Position numbers and translations under genes: made by a program
Shown here: positions 34,633 through 42,867 of the stretch, piece by piece
Layout: each line of letters begins with the position of its first letter
Position numbering within the stretch: the first letter of the stretch is position 1
Assembly (NCBI GenBank): GCA_023400985.1
Contig: JAEXEN010000038.1
Location: 1 to 64,000 of the forward strand
Length of the DNA: 64,000 nt
Direction: 5' to 3'
From: Bacillota bacterium
GTDB lineage: Bacteria > Bacillota > Clostridia > Christensenellales > CAG-138
The notes under the pieces: generated by a model
The model's input: the letters and a program-made list of their open reading frames with translations, nothing else
What the model was told of the DNA's origin: nothing
Database searches by the model: none

Positions 34633-35565
34633 TTACCAATATCTTGTCATCAAATAATCGGTCAAAGCTTGGAATTGCCGCATGCCGGCAATGGGTTTGA
34701 GCAGGTCTTTCGGGGAGACGATCTTATACTTTTTTTGGTCTTTTATAAGAGAACGCCAAGTATCTTCCATTTCCTTTCCGCTGCACGGATACAATTTATG
34801 CATCAGCTCCCCGTTTCCCGGCGGGATCACATGAATGAAAATATAGTCGTCGGCTTGGATCGTTTCGGCGCTTTTGTTTTTGACCATCTGTTCCGCCCAA
34901 AGCGTCCGACGCATCAGTTGGTAGAACGGCTCAAAATAGTAAACAGCCGGATTTGCCGATCTTAACTGCTCTGACTTGCGGATAAGCCCTGCGTAGCGCC
35001 CTGTGCGGATCTTTCCCGCATCGCCGGAGGCTTTGTTTACATCATCGTATGCTTCTATATATTTCCATCCTATCAGGAACAATATCTTGCGGCCGTCTTG
35101 CGCTGAACCATAAATAAGAGCATCGATCGATGTGCGGTTGCCGCCCCTTGCGGACGCCCCCTCGTTGAGATGATCGGCATCGCTCACGGCTTCAAATTGT
35201 ATGTAGGCGGGTCTATAGCGATCGGTTTTTAGGGTCAGGACGTCCGCGATCTCCGGATAAATGCGTTTTACAATGGATAAAACGGCGTTCTTATCCTCTC
35301 TTAGCGGGAACAAATGGTTCAGGCATGCGACTTGGGGAGAAAGCGTGTGGTTCGTAAGCTCCCCGCTCCACCACGTGATTCCGTTTTCTTTAAAGTAATA
35401 CATGATATCATTTTTTGCCGGCGCATAGAGGTTGTGCTCGGCATTCTTCAGGACAAACGGATAAGGTTTGCCTTTGAAGGCTCCTCCGCCACGGTCGCCG
35501 TAAAAGATATTTCCGTTTTTAAGAAGGTACTCTACGCGGGCACATTGTTTGCTTCTGAAGCTCAT
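34633..35565 (-). CDS. PGN_0703-type putative restriction endonuclease, possibly inactive
   Basis: The 310-residue protein resembles the PGN_0703 family of PD-(D/E)XK endonucleases: EHNLYAPAKNDIMYYFKENG, LSPQVACLNHLFPLR and a core TSIDALI..ILFLIGWKYIEAY. In the family, as I recall it, the last block reads I-E-W-K; here the Glu is replaced by Gly166 (GGA codon at 35068-35070), so the ExK catalytic motif is broken. The ATG at 35565 has AGTGAGG ahead; an upstream GTG is possible. No methylase gene is adjacent. It stands between repeat copy 3 and the mraZ operon. Confidence 0.6.
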   Translation of the reverse strand: MSFRSKQCARVEYLLKNGNIFYGDRGGGAFKGKPYPFVLKNAEHNLYAPAKNDIMYYFKENGITWWSGELTNHTLSPQVACLNHLFPLREDKNAVLSIVKRIYPEIADVLTLKTDRYRPAYIQFEAVSDADHLNEGASARGGNRTSIDALIYGSAQDGRKILFLIGWKYIEAYDDVNKASGDAGKIRTGRYAGLIRKSEQLRSANPAVYYFEPFYQLMRRTLWAEQMVKNKSAETIQADDYIFIHVIPPGNGELMHKLYPCSGKEMEDTWRSLIKDQKKYKIVSPKDLLKPIAGMRQFQALTDYLMTRYW

Positions 35566-35598
35566 GGGGCTTGACCTCACTCTCAAAGCGGCGGGCAC

Positions 35599-35887
35599 AA
35601 AATAACAGCTTTCATCGGTGCGGGAAACGGATATGCTACTTAATATTATGGGGAAATCATCATATCATCCGTGAAAAAATAATGCAAGGGAAAGGGCATT
35701 AAACAACAATATCACCCTGCAGCCGCATGACAAAGGGCGGTTTTTGCATAATTATCGAAAGTCGGGCGCAGACTTGTCCGCGTAGGCAAACAAAGGCTTC
35801 TTTTGACAGAGGACTCTCTTCTTCTTACGCATTTTGCAGGAAAAAGACGCATAATTTGGTAAAAAAGTGCAGTAATATTTCATAAAA
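35599..35887. other. Gap before the mraZ promoter
   Basis: No gene is seen. It should contain the minus-strand promoter of the endonuclease-like gene. A TTGACA at about 35802 on the plus strand has no convincing -10 partner. Confidence 0.4.
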
Positions 35888-35919
35888 GTGGTGACAGGTG
35901 TAGCGAAGTGGTGTATAAT
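35888..35919 (+). promoter_or_regulatory. mraZ promoter overlapping MraZ-type operator repeats
   Basis: Three direct repeats at exact 10-base steps, GTGGTG (35888), GTGTAG (35898) and GTGGTG (35908), cover the spacer of a promoter with -35 GTGACA (35891-35896), 17 bases, and -10 TATAAT (35914-35919). MraZ is known to bind spaced direct repeats of this kind in its own promoter, so this is probably its autoregulatory operator. A transcript from here would carry the whole division cluster at least to mraY. Confidence 0.75.
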
Positions 35920-35974
35920 ACTCCTAAGAAGCAAGGCTGACGGGCAGCCGTATCTTTTGACGGAGGCATACGCG

Positions 35975-36421
35975 GTGCTGATAAGCTCCTACAAGCATAG
36001 CGTGGACCCGAAAAGCAGGATATTTATACCTGCGAAGTGGCGGGACGATCTGGGGGATACCATCATCGTCACCCGCGGCCTTATGGGGCGCGGCGGCGGC
36101 AGATGCTTGACCGGTATGTCTTTGCCCGTGTGGAACGAGCTCCTGGAGCGCTTTAAAAAAACCGCCATGGCCGACGTTACGGCCCAAAACGCTATGCGCA
36201 TGCTGTTTGCCAACGCCTGTGACTGCCAGCCGGACAAGCAGGGGCGCATTTTGATTTCCGCTCAGCTACGCGAGCTTGCCGCGATCACCGAAGAGGTCGT
36301 GCTCATCGGTATGGGCAACCGCATGGAGATATGGAGCGCGCCCGTATGGGAACGCCACTGCCACGAAGACGAAGGCTTCGACGACGATACCCTCGCGTAT
36401 TTGACGGGGCTCGGCATATGA
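35975..36421 (+). CDS. mraZ: Transcriptional regulator MraZ
   Basis: The 148-residue AbrB-fold DNA-binding protein is conserved at the head of division and cell-wall clusters. It has two copies of the SpoVT/AbrB-like module: HSVDPKSRIFIPAKWRDDLGD near the N-terminus and CDCQPDKQGRILISAQLRELA in the middle. It represses its own operon. The GTG at 35975 has GGAGG eight bases ahead and gives the standard N-terminus; longer starts would run through the operator. The stop overlaps rsmH by four bases. Confidence 0.9.
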   Translation: MLISSYKHSVDPKSRIFIPAKWRDDLGDTIIVTRGLMGRGGGRCLTGMSLPVWNELLERFKKTAMADVTAQNAMRMLFANACDCQPDKQGRILISAQLRELAAITEEVVLIGMGNRMEIWSAPVWERHCHEDEGFDDDTLAYLTGLGI

Positions 36422-37359
36422 CGGACTCCAATTACCATGTGCCCATCATGCTCGGGGAGACGATGGAACTATTAAAACCCGCGCGGGGCGGCGTGTTCGT
36501 AGACGGCACGCTCGGCGGGGGAGGGCACGCGAAAGCGGTGCTTGAAAGGCTCCCTGAAGGCTCGCGGCTCATCGGCATCGACCGCGATGCGGATGCCATC
36601 GCCGAAGCGGAAAAAAGGCTTCAACGCTTCCAAAACGCATTCACGGCCGTACACGGCAACTTTTTTCAGATGAAAAGCCTCTTAAACGGGCTTTCGGTAG
36701 ACCGGGTCAGCGGCATCCTACTGGATCTCGGGGTATCTTCCCACCAGCTCGACGAAGGAAAACGCGGCTTTTCCTACCATGCGGACGCACCGCTCGACAT
36801 GCGGATGGATGCTTCCGCCCCCTTTCGGGCCTGCGATGTGGTGAACGGTTATTCCTTTGAGGAGCTCGCGCGCGTCATACGCGAATACGGCGAGGAACGC
36901 TACGCGGGCCGTATCGCATCCGCCATCCTTCGCGAGAGGGAAAAACATTCGCTCGACAGCACGTCGGAGCTTGCGGATATCATAAAAGGCGCAATCCCGG
37001 CGGCAACGCGCCGCGAAGGCCCGCATCCGGCAAGACGCACGTTTCAGGCGTTGCGCATTGAGGTCAACGGCGAGCTCGAGGGCCTTAGGAGGGCGCTCGA
37101 CGATGCGGAGGGATTGCTCGAGAAAGACGGCGTACTGACCGTGATCACCTTCCATTCGCTCGAAGACCGCATCGTAAAACAAGCGTTCCGCGATTACGAA
37201 AACCCCTGCACCTGCGATCCGCGCGCACCTATGTGTACCTGCAATAAATTGCCCACCTCGCGCATCCTTACAAAAAAACCCCTCATCGCAAGCGAGGAGG
37301 AAGTGAACAAAAACCCCCGTTCCCGCAGCGCGAAGCTGCGAGCCGTACAAAAGTTATAA
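36418..37359 (+). CDS. rsmH: 16S rRNA (cytosine1402-N4)-methyltransferase RsmH
   Basis: The 313-residue SAM-dependent enzyme (MraW) methylates C1402 in the ribosomal P site. The N-terminus HVPIMLGETMELL, the SAM motif VDGTLGGGGHA, the catalytic-region ILLDLGVSSHQLD and the RTFQALRIEVN block are all present. Translation is coupled to mraZ through an ATGA overlap. Confidence 0.95.
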   Translation: MTDSNYHVPIMLGETMELLKPARGGVFVDGTLGGGGHAKAVLERLPEGSRLIGIDRDADAIAEAEKRLQRFQNAFTAVHGNFFQMKSLLNGLSVDRVSGILLDLGVSSHQLDEGKRGFSYHADAPLDMRMDASAPFRACDVVNGYSFEELARVIREYGEERYAGRIASAILREREKHSLDSTSELADIIKGAIPAATRREGPHPARRTFQALRIEVNGELEGLRRALDDAEGLLEKDGVLTVITFHSLEDRIVKQAFRDYENPCTCDPRAPMCTCNKLPTSRILTKKPLIASEEEVNKNPRSRSAKLRAVQKL

Positions 37360-37380
37360 CTTACGACGGAGATGAATAAC

Positions 37381-37890
37381 ATGGCAGTAGCGGCAAGGAA
37401 GATCGACGGCGTTCAGGGACGTATAAGCGAGAGTAGCGCCACAAGGGTGTATGTGGATTCCCGCGTGTACCAGTCTTCCGCTATGTCAAAGCTGGAACCC
37501 GAAGAAGAGGCATTCGAGCCCGGAGCTGAAGCGTATCCGTTCAATCCCGCCGTGAAGACGCGCCCCGCGCCGAAAACGAGGAAAAAGCCAAACGCTTCGG
37601 ATAAGCCGAGCCCCGCAAGGCTGTTTTTTAAAAAGGCCGGCGTTCTCGCCACAGTCGTTTTTATCGCCGCAGCGCTCATCGGCATTTTGATGCGTTATGC
37701 CGAGATTTCGACCGAATACAACAAGGTCAACACGCTTAAAAGCGATATCTCGCAATGCGAAATAGAGCTCACGGAGCTCGCGGTAAAGCTCAACAGCGCC
37801 GTCAGCATCGACGAAGCGCGCGAAGCGGCCGAAGAGGCCGGCATGGATTATCCCGGCGCCGATCAGATCGTGAAAGTGAACGGCGACTGA
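37381..37890 (+). CDS. ftsL: Cell-division protein FtsL-like
   Basis: The 169-residue bitopic protein lies in the ftsL position. A long basic cytosolic region (about 1-80) is followed by one membrane helix (VLATVVFIAAALIGILMRYAE) and a periplasm-side coiled coil (YNKVNTLKSDISQCEIELTEL). FtsL proteins are poorly conserved in sequence, and the call rests on layout and position between rsmH and spoVD. GGAG is nine bases from the ATG at 37381 but adjoins an earlier ATG at 37372. Confidence 0.75.
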   Translation: MAVAARKIDGVQGRISESSATRVYVDSRVYQSSAMSKLEPEEEAFEPGAEAYPFNPAVKTRPAPKTRKKPNASDKPSPARLFFKKAGVLATVVFIAAALIGILMRYAEISTEYNKVNTLKSDISQCEIELTELAVKLNSAVSIDEAREAAEEAGMDYPGADQIVKVNGD

Positions 37891-37918
37891 AAACGCCCGG
37901 GAGGTAAGGGGGAAGTCG

Positions 37919-40051
37919 ATGGGCGCGCCGGCTGTATCCAACAAAAAAAGACTGCTGTGGACGCTCATTGCGATCGCTCTCGTATTCGTCATATTGCTTG
38001 GGCGTATTTTCTATATTCAGGTCATCTGGAGCGATGAGCTTCAGGAGATGGCGCTTTCCCAGTGGACGCGTGACACGGCTCTGACCGCCAAACGCGGGAT
38101 GATACTCGATACCAACGGCGTGGTGCTCGCTCAGAGCGGAACGGCCTATAAAGTGCTCGTATGGCCGCAGCAGGTCGGCGACGCGGACCGCGAGCGTGTA
38201 GCGCGCGAGCTTTCAACCCTCTTGGGCATGGACTATGAAAGCGTGCTCGCCAAGGTGAGCGACACAACCAAGATGGAGGTCGTTTTAAAGCGCGCCGTGG
38301 AGCGCGATATGGTGGATCAGATCGTCGCCCTAAAGCTCGGCGCGGGCGTGGGTACGGCGATCGACACCAAGCGCTACTACCCGCTTTCAAACACCTTTTC
38401 GCAGCTTATAGGCTTCACCACCGTGGACGGCGCGGGACAGGCGGGTCTGGAGCAGAAGTACGATAAATATCTGGGCGGCGAAAACGGCCGTATGATCACG
38501 GAAACAGACCGCAAGGGCAACGCGCTCGCTTATGGTCTTGAGGAGATCATTGAGCCGCTCGACGGCAGTACCCTCGTATTGACCACCGACAGCGCGGTGG
38601 AATCGATCCTTGAAAAACAGCTCAAACAGGCGCTTACGGTAAACAGTGCCAAGAACGCGCAGTGCATCATCATGAACTGCAAGACCGGCGAGATCATCGC
38701 GCTTGCTTCCTATCCGGATTTTGACCTCAACGATCCGCCGCGCGACGACCTCAGCACCCTCCAAAGCCTGATGCGCAACCGCATCGTGGCCGATGCCTAC
38801 GAACCGGGCTCCACTTTCAAGATCATGACGCTATCGGCAGCGCTCGACAGCCAAACCGTAACGACCGGTTCGGGCTACTTCTGCCCAGGCTACAAGATGT
38901 TGAACGGCGGGGATAGGGTACGCTGCTGGAAAAGCGGCGGGCATGGCGCACAGACTTTGGAGAAGGCCGTGCAGAACTCCTGCAACGTCGCCTTCATGTC
39001 GATGGCGCTTGCAATGGGGAGGGAAACGTTTTATGATTACATATACAAGTTTGGCTTCGGCTCGGTAACGGGCAGCGGCATACAGGGCGAAGCGGGCGGC
39101 ATCGTGACGCAGGAGAAGTACATCACCGAAAACACGCTTGCGCGCATCGGCTTCGGCCAGAGCATCGCGGTAACGCCCATCCAGCTTGCGGCCGCCGCCA
39201 GCGCGGCGGTCAACGGCGGCAACCTCATGCAGCCTTATGTGGTGAAGCAGATCACATCGCCGGACGGGGAGATCATCCTAGAAAACGAGCCGACCGTGGT
39301 GCGCCGCGTCATTAGCGAGGAAACCTCCGCGACCGTGCGGCAGATACTCGAAAGCGTCGTCACGGAGGGCAGCGGCCGCAACGCCGGCATCCCGGGCTAC
39401 CGTGTGGGCGGCAAAACGGGCACCGCGCAGAAGTATGAAAACGGGCAGGTTGCCGACGGGAAGCTGATCGCTTCCTTCATCGGCTTTGCACCCGCGGACG
39501 ACCCGGAATTCGTATGTCTGCTCCTCGTGGATGAACCGCAGGTGGGAACGATCTTCGGCAGCACCGTAGCGGCGCCGTTCGTGAAGGTGGTGCTGGAGGA
39601 AACGCTCCGCCATTACGGCTATTTGCCTGAGGGCAGTTCGGAGAGCGTCACAGTACCCGATGTTACGGGGCTTTCCGTATCCGAGGCGAAGCAAAAGCTT
39701 GAAGACGCAGGCCTCAGCGCGGCCTATCAGGAGACCGACACGGTCACGGCACAGGTTCCCGCCGCGGGGTCGGTGGTGAACAAGAACTCGGAAGTACTTT
39801 TGTACACCGATACGACGGCTGCCATCATGGACGAATCGGGCGAGACCGATACCGTCACGGTGCCCGATCTGACGGACAAAACACGCCTCGAAGCGCATGA
39901 CGCGCTCTCGGCGCTCGGGCTCACCATCCGCATCGACCCGCCAAACCAGAGCGGCACGGCGATCCGCCAAAATCCTGTGGCGGGCACGGAGGTTAACCGG
40001 GGCACGGAAGTATTTGTAGAGTTCTCCGCCGCGCAAATCGGCGGGGGATGA
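37919..40051 (+). CDS. spoVD: Class B penicillin-binding protein with PASTA domains (SpoVD/FtsI)
   Basis: The 710-residue peptidoglycan transpeptidase has an N-terminal membrane anchor (LLWTLIAIALVFVILLGRIF), a dimerisation domain, and a transpeptidase domain with the catalytic Ser298 in the STFK motif, SCN, and KTGTAQ. Two PASTA domains occupy about residues 575-640 and 645-705 (VTVPDVTGLS, VTVPDLTDKT). In Bacillus PASTA-bearing SpoVD makes spore cortex while PbpB serves septation. With only one such gene here, it may be the division enzyme, the sporulation enzyme or both. Confidence 0.9.
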   Translation: MGAPAVSNKKRLLWTLIAIALVFVILLGRIFYIQVIWSDELQEMALSQWTRDTALTAKRGMILDTNGVVLAQSGTAYKVLVWPQQVGDADRERVARELSTLLGMDYESVLAKVSDTTKMEVVLKRAVERDMVDQIVALKLGAGVGTAIDTKRYYPLSNTFSQLIGFTTVDGAGQAGLEQKYDKYLGGENGRMITETDRKGNALAYGLEEIIEPLDGSTLVLTTDSAVESILEKQLKQALTVNSAKNAQCIIMNCKTGEIIALASYPDFDLNDPPRDDLSTLQSLMRNRIVADAYEPGSTFKIMTLSAALDSQTVTTGSGYFCPGYKMLNGGDRVRCWKSGGHGAQTLEKAVQNSCNVAFMSMALAMGRETFYDYIYKFGFGSVTGSGIQGEAGGIVTQEKYITENTLARIGFGQSIAVTPIQLAAAASAAVNGGNLMQPYVVKQITSPDGEIILENEPTVVRRVISEETSATVRQILESVVTEGSGRNAGIPGYRVGGKTGTAQKYENGQVADGKLIASFIGFAPADDPEFVCLLLVDEPQVGTIFGSTVAAPFVKVVLEETLRHYGYLPEGSSESVTVPDVTGLSVSEAKQKLEDAGLSAAYQETDTVTAQVPAAGSVVNKNSEVLLYTDTTAAIMDESGETDTVTVPDLTDKTRLEAHDALSALGLTIRIDPPNQSGTAIRQNPVAGTEVNRGTEVFVEFSAAQIGGG

Positions 40052-40061
40052 TGGAGGAAAC

Positions 40062-41495
40062 ATGCTGCTTAGCGAGCTTTTGAAACAGACAGAACACGAT
40101 TTGATCGGCGGGGACGTAAATGTAAACGCCCTGAAGTACAACTCCAGAAAAGTCGAAAAGGGTGATGTGTTTTTCTGCGTAGTCGGTACTTTTGCCGACG
40201 GACATATTTATGCCGAGCAGGCAGTAGCATCGGGCGTTGCGGCGCTCGTTGTGGAACGCAGGCTCCCCCTGGACGTTACGCAGGTAATCGTAAAGAACAC
40301 CCGCATCGCCATGGCGGAGATGGCCGCCGCCTTTTACGGCTATCCCGCGGAGAAATTGCATGTGGCGGGCATCACCGGCACGAGCGGGAAAACGACCACC
40401 ACCTACATGCTCAAGGCCATCGCCGAGGCGGCGGGAAAGAAAGTCGGGCTTATCGGCACCATCCGCAATATGATCGGCGACAAGGCCGTGGAGAGCGACC
40501 GCACGACTCCCGAAAGCGTGGATCTGCAGGCGCTGCTCAGTAGAATGAAAGACGAAAACGTGGATCTGGTGGTGATGGAGGTATCCTCCCATTCGCTCGA
40601 CCAGCACCGCGTACATGGCATCGAATTCGACGTTGGGGTGTTCACCAACCTTACGCAGGACCATCTCGATTACCATAAAAATTTCGAAAGCTATCTGGCG
40701 GCCAAAAAGCTGCTGTTTTATCAGAGCAAATTTGCCATCGTCAACGCGGACGACGCGCATTCCGAAAAGATGCTCGAAGGCATTTCCTTACCTAGAACAT
40801 CCTTTGGCATCACCGAGCGCGCGGACGTTTCCGCCGCCGAGATTGATATCACCACGCGCGGGGTGCAGTTTGATATGATCACCCGCATCGGCAGGACGCG
40901 CATCAACATACCCACCCCGGGCATTTTCAGCGTCTACAACGCCATGGGCGCTTCCGCGGCCGCCATCGAGCTTGGGTTTACGCTCGACGCCATCAAGCAC
41001 GGCCTCGAAAAAATGGGCGTTGTATCCGGCAGGCTCGAGCCGCTCCCGAGCGGCGGGCGCGACTTTACGGTATTTTTGGATTACGCTCACAAGCCCGACG
41101 CGCTCGAAAACGTTTTAAAGACCGTACGCGGTTTCGCAAAGGGCAGGATCGTCACTTTGTTTGGCTGCGGCGGCGACCGCGATAAGGCGAAACGCCCGCT
41201 TATGGGCGAGGTGGCGGGTCGCTATTCCGATTTCATCGTGCTTACTTCGGACAATCCCCGCAGCGAGGAGCCCACGTCCATCATCAGCGCCATCGAGGAA
41301 GGCGTGAAGAAGACCGGCGCCGAGTATGTGGTCATCGAAAACCGCTATGCCGCCATCGAGTACGCGCTTCGCAACGCACACAAGGACGATGTGATCATCC
41401 TTGCGGGCAAGGGGCACGAAAGCTACCAGGAGATCAACGGCGGCAAGCACCATTTTGATGAGAAGGAGATCGTTGCGGAGATACTGTCGCGCTGA
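40062..41495 (+). CDS. murE: UDP-MurNAc-tripeptide synthetase, meso-DAP type
   Basis: The 477-residue cytosolic ligase adds the third amino acid of the peptidoglycan stem. The ATP-binding loop is GTSGKTTTTYM, and the carbamylated-Lys region and catalytic HSLDQHR are present. The specificity motif SDNPR is that of meso-diaminopimelate-adding enzymes (Lys-type enzymes lack DNPR), so the wall is DAP-type. It is usually followed by murF, which is missing here. Confidence 0.95.
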   Translation: MLLSELLKQTEHDLIGGDVNVNALKYNSRKVEKGDVFFCVVGTFADGHIYAEQAVASGVAALVVERRLPLDVTQVIVKNTRIAMAEMAAAFYGYPAEKLHVAGITGTSGKTTTTYMLKAIAEAAGKKVGLIGTIRNMIGDKAVESDRTTPESVDLQALLSRMKDENVDLVVMEVSSHSLDQHRVHGIEFDVGVFTNLTQDHLDYHKNFESYLAAKKLLFYQSKFAIVNADDAHSEKMLEGISLPRTSFGITERADVSAAEIDITTRGVQFDMITRIGRTRINIPTPGIFSVYNAMGASAAAIELGFTLDAIKHGLEKMGVVSGRLEPLPSGGRDFTVFLDYAHKPDALENVLKTVRGFAKGRIVTLFGCGGDRDKAKRPLMGEVAGRYSDFIVLTSDNPRSEEPTSIISAIEEGVKKTGAEYVVIENRYAAIEYALRNAHKDDVIILAGKGHESYQEINGGKHHFDEKEIVAEILSR

Positions 41496-41517
41496 CGGGC
41501 CGCCAAAGAAAATTACA

Positions 41518-42534
41518 ATGGATAACCTCATTTATGCGCTCCTTCTTGCTGCGCTTGTAACGATGCTCTTGGGCCCCATGCTTATACCGGCCCTCCAAAA
41601 GCTCAAATTCGGGCAGACGGAGCGCTCGGACGGGCCGAAATCGCACCTGAAAAAGAGCGGAACGCCCACGATGGGCGGCTTGATGATGATCGCGGGCATT
41701 TTGGTCGGCACGCTTGCTTTCTCGTTAAGCGCTACGGAATTCGTGCTCCCGGCGCTCCTTGTGACCACGGGCTTCGGCCTTCTCGGGTTCCTGGATGACT
41801 TTTTGAAGGTTCGCCTTAAAAACACCGTGGGGCTTCGCGCGTACCAGAAGATCATCGGCCAATTTTGTGTGGCTGCGATCATCGCCCTGTACGCCTACAA
41901 CAGCCCGTTCGTGGGCTCAAAGATCTACATGCCGTTTCTGAACGTGGAATGGGACCTTGGGGTTTTCTATATCCCGTTCATCATCTTCGTGGTGGTCGGA
42001 ACCGTCAACGCCGTCAATTTGACCGACGGCCTCGACGGCCTCGCCTCGGGCGTAACGCTCATCTACGCGCTGACGATGGGCTTGATCTTTTACTACATGT
42101 CGCAGGCGGTGCTGGCGCCCGCGGACGCTGCGCAGGCGGCGCAGACGCAGCTAAGCGCCGAGCTTAAGTCCATGGGAATGTTCTCGACGGCCGTTGCCGG
42201 CGCGTGCATGGGATTTTTAAGATACAACGCCTATCCGGCGCGTGTGTTCATGGGGGACACGGGCTCCTTGGCGCTCGGCGGCGCGGTCGCGTGCATGACT
42301 ATCTTCTCCCGCGCGGCGTTTCTTCTTCCCGTCATGGGCGGCTGTTTTGTGGCCAGCGCCGTCTCGGTGATATTGCAGGTGGGCTCGTACAAGCTGCGCA
42401 GGAAACGAATCTTCAAAATGGCTCCGCTGCACCATCATTTTGAGCTTAAAGGCTATTCCGAAACGAAGATTGTTTCGATATATATGATAGTTACAACTGT
42501 TTTGTGTTTGATATGCCTTTTGGCATTTGTGTAA
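41518..42534 (+). CDS. mraY: Phospho-MurNAc-pentapeptide translocase
   Basis: The 338-residue polytopic enzyme makes lipid I from UDP-MurNAc-pentapeptide and undecaprenyl phosphate. About ten membrane helices are seen, with the diagnostic GTPTMGG, the Asp-rich FLDDFLKV, VNLTDGLDGLA, FMGDTGSLALGG and the Mg/His motif LHHHFELKG. The ATG at 41518 gives the standard N-terminus; the ribosome site is weak (AAAGAAA). A structured RNA with a terminator begins 12 bases after its stop. Confidence 0.95.
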   Translation: MDNLIYALLLAALVTMLLGPMLIPALQKLKFGQTERSDGPKSHLKKSGTPTMGGLMMIAGILVGTLAFSLSATEFVLPALLVTTGFGLLGFLDDFLKVRLKNTVGLRAYQKIIGQFCVAAIIALYAYNSPFVGSKIYMPFLNVEWDLGVFYIPFIIFVVVGTVNAVNLTDGLDGLASGVTLIYALTMGLIFYYMSQAVLAPADAAQAAQTQLSAELKSMGMFSTAVAGACMGFLRYNAYPARVFMGDTGSLALGGAVACMTIFSRAAFLLPVMGGCFVASAVSVILQVGSYKLRRKRIFKMAPLHHHFELKGYSETKIVSIYMIVTTVLCLICLLAFV

Positions 42535-42545
42535 CTGTTTTTACA

Positions 42546-42678
42546 GCCGTCCGGTGATCTTATCCGAAAAGCCGTGGTTGCTTGGCGCTTGGCACGGCGG
42601 ATGCGGAGGGTTAAGGCGTTTGAGGCAGAGCGCGGCTCTGTTGCCTCAAGCACCTTGACGCATCGGGCGGCTTTTTTT
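42546..42678 (+). ncRNA. Structured RNA / complex terminator between mraY and murD
   Basis: Hand folding gives a three-way junction. The closing stem has 11 pairs (42546-42556 with 42661-42671, two G-U) directly followed by seven T. Arm 1 pairs GCCGTG with CACGGC and, across a GAAAA bulge, ATCC with GGAT. Arm 2 is long: AAGG..CCTT, TTGAGGCA..TGCCTCAA and GAGC..GCTC. The remaining gap to murD (42679-42867) shows no gene and no clear promoter. It could be a terminator-linked riboswitch, a small RNA or an elaborate terminator. I do not recognise a known family. Confidence 0.6.
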
Positions 42679-42867
42679 CAACTATAAGCGGGAGGCTTAC
42701 GATATTGTTCCCCCAACAAAATCCTGAAACATCTTGGCGGTCTATTTGCCGCCGGTCTGCGTCAAAAATGCTTGGAATACGTCCCGGTATGCCTGCGCTT
42801 TTTTCCTTGTCCGACGATAAATATCCTCGCCACTTTGAATTCATGATTTCATTGGGGGAGAAATAAA

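Noticed and set aside
35888..35974. Longer mraZ start at 35888
   Set aside because: It would begin inside the promoter and operator repeats. The GTG at 35975 has a proper ribosome site and the family N-terminus.
42611..42844. 77-codon minus-strand frame between mraY and murD
   Set aside because: It overlaps the structured RNA and its T-run, has no ribosome site, and its second half is simply the complement of the long hairpin arm.
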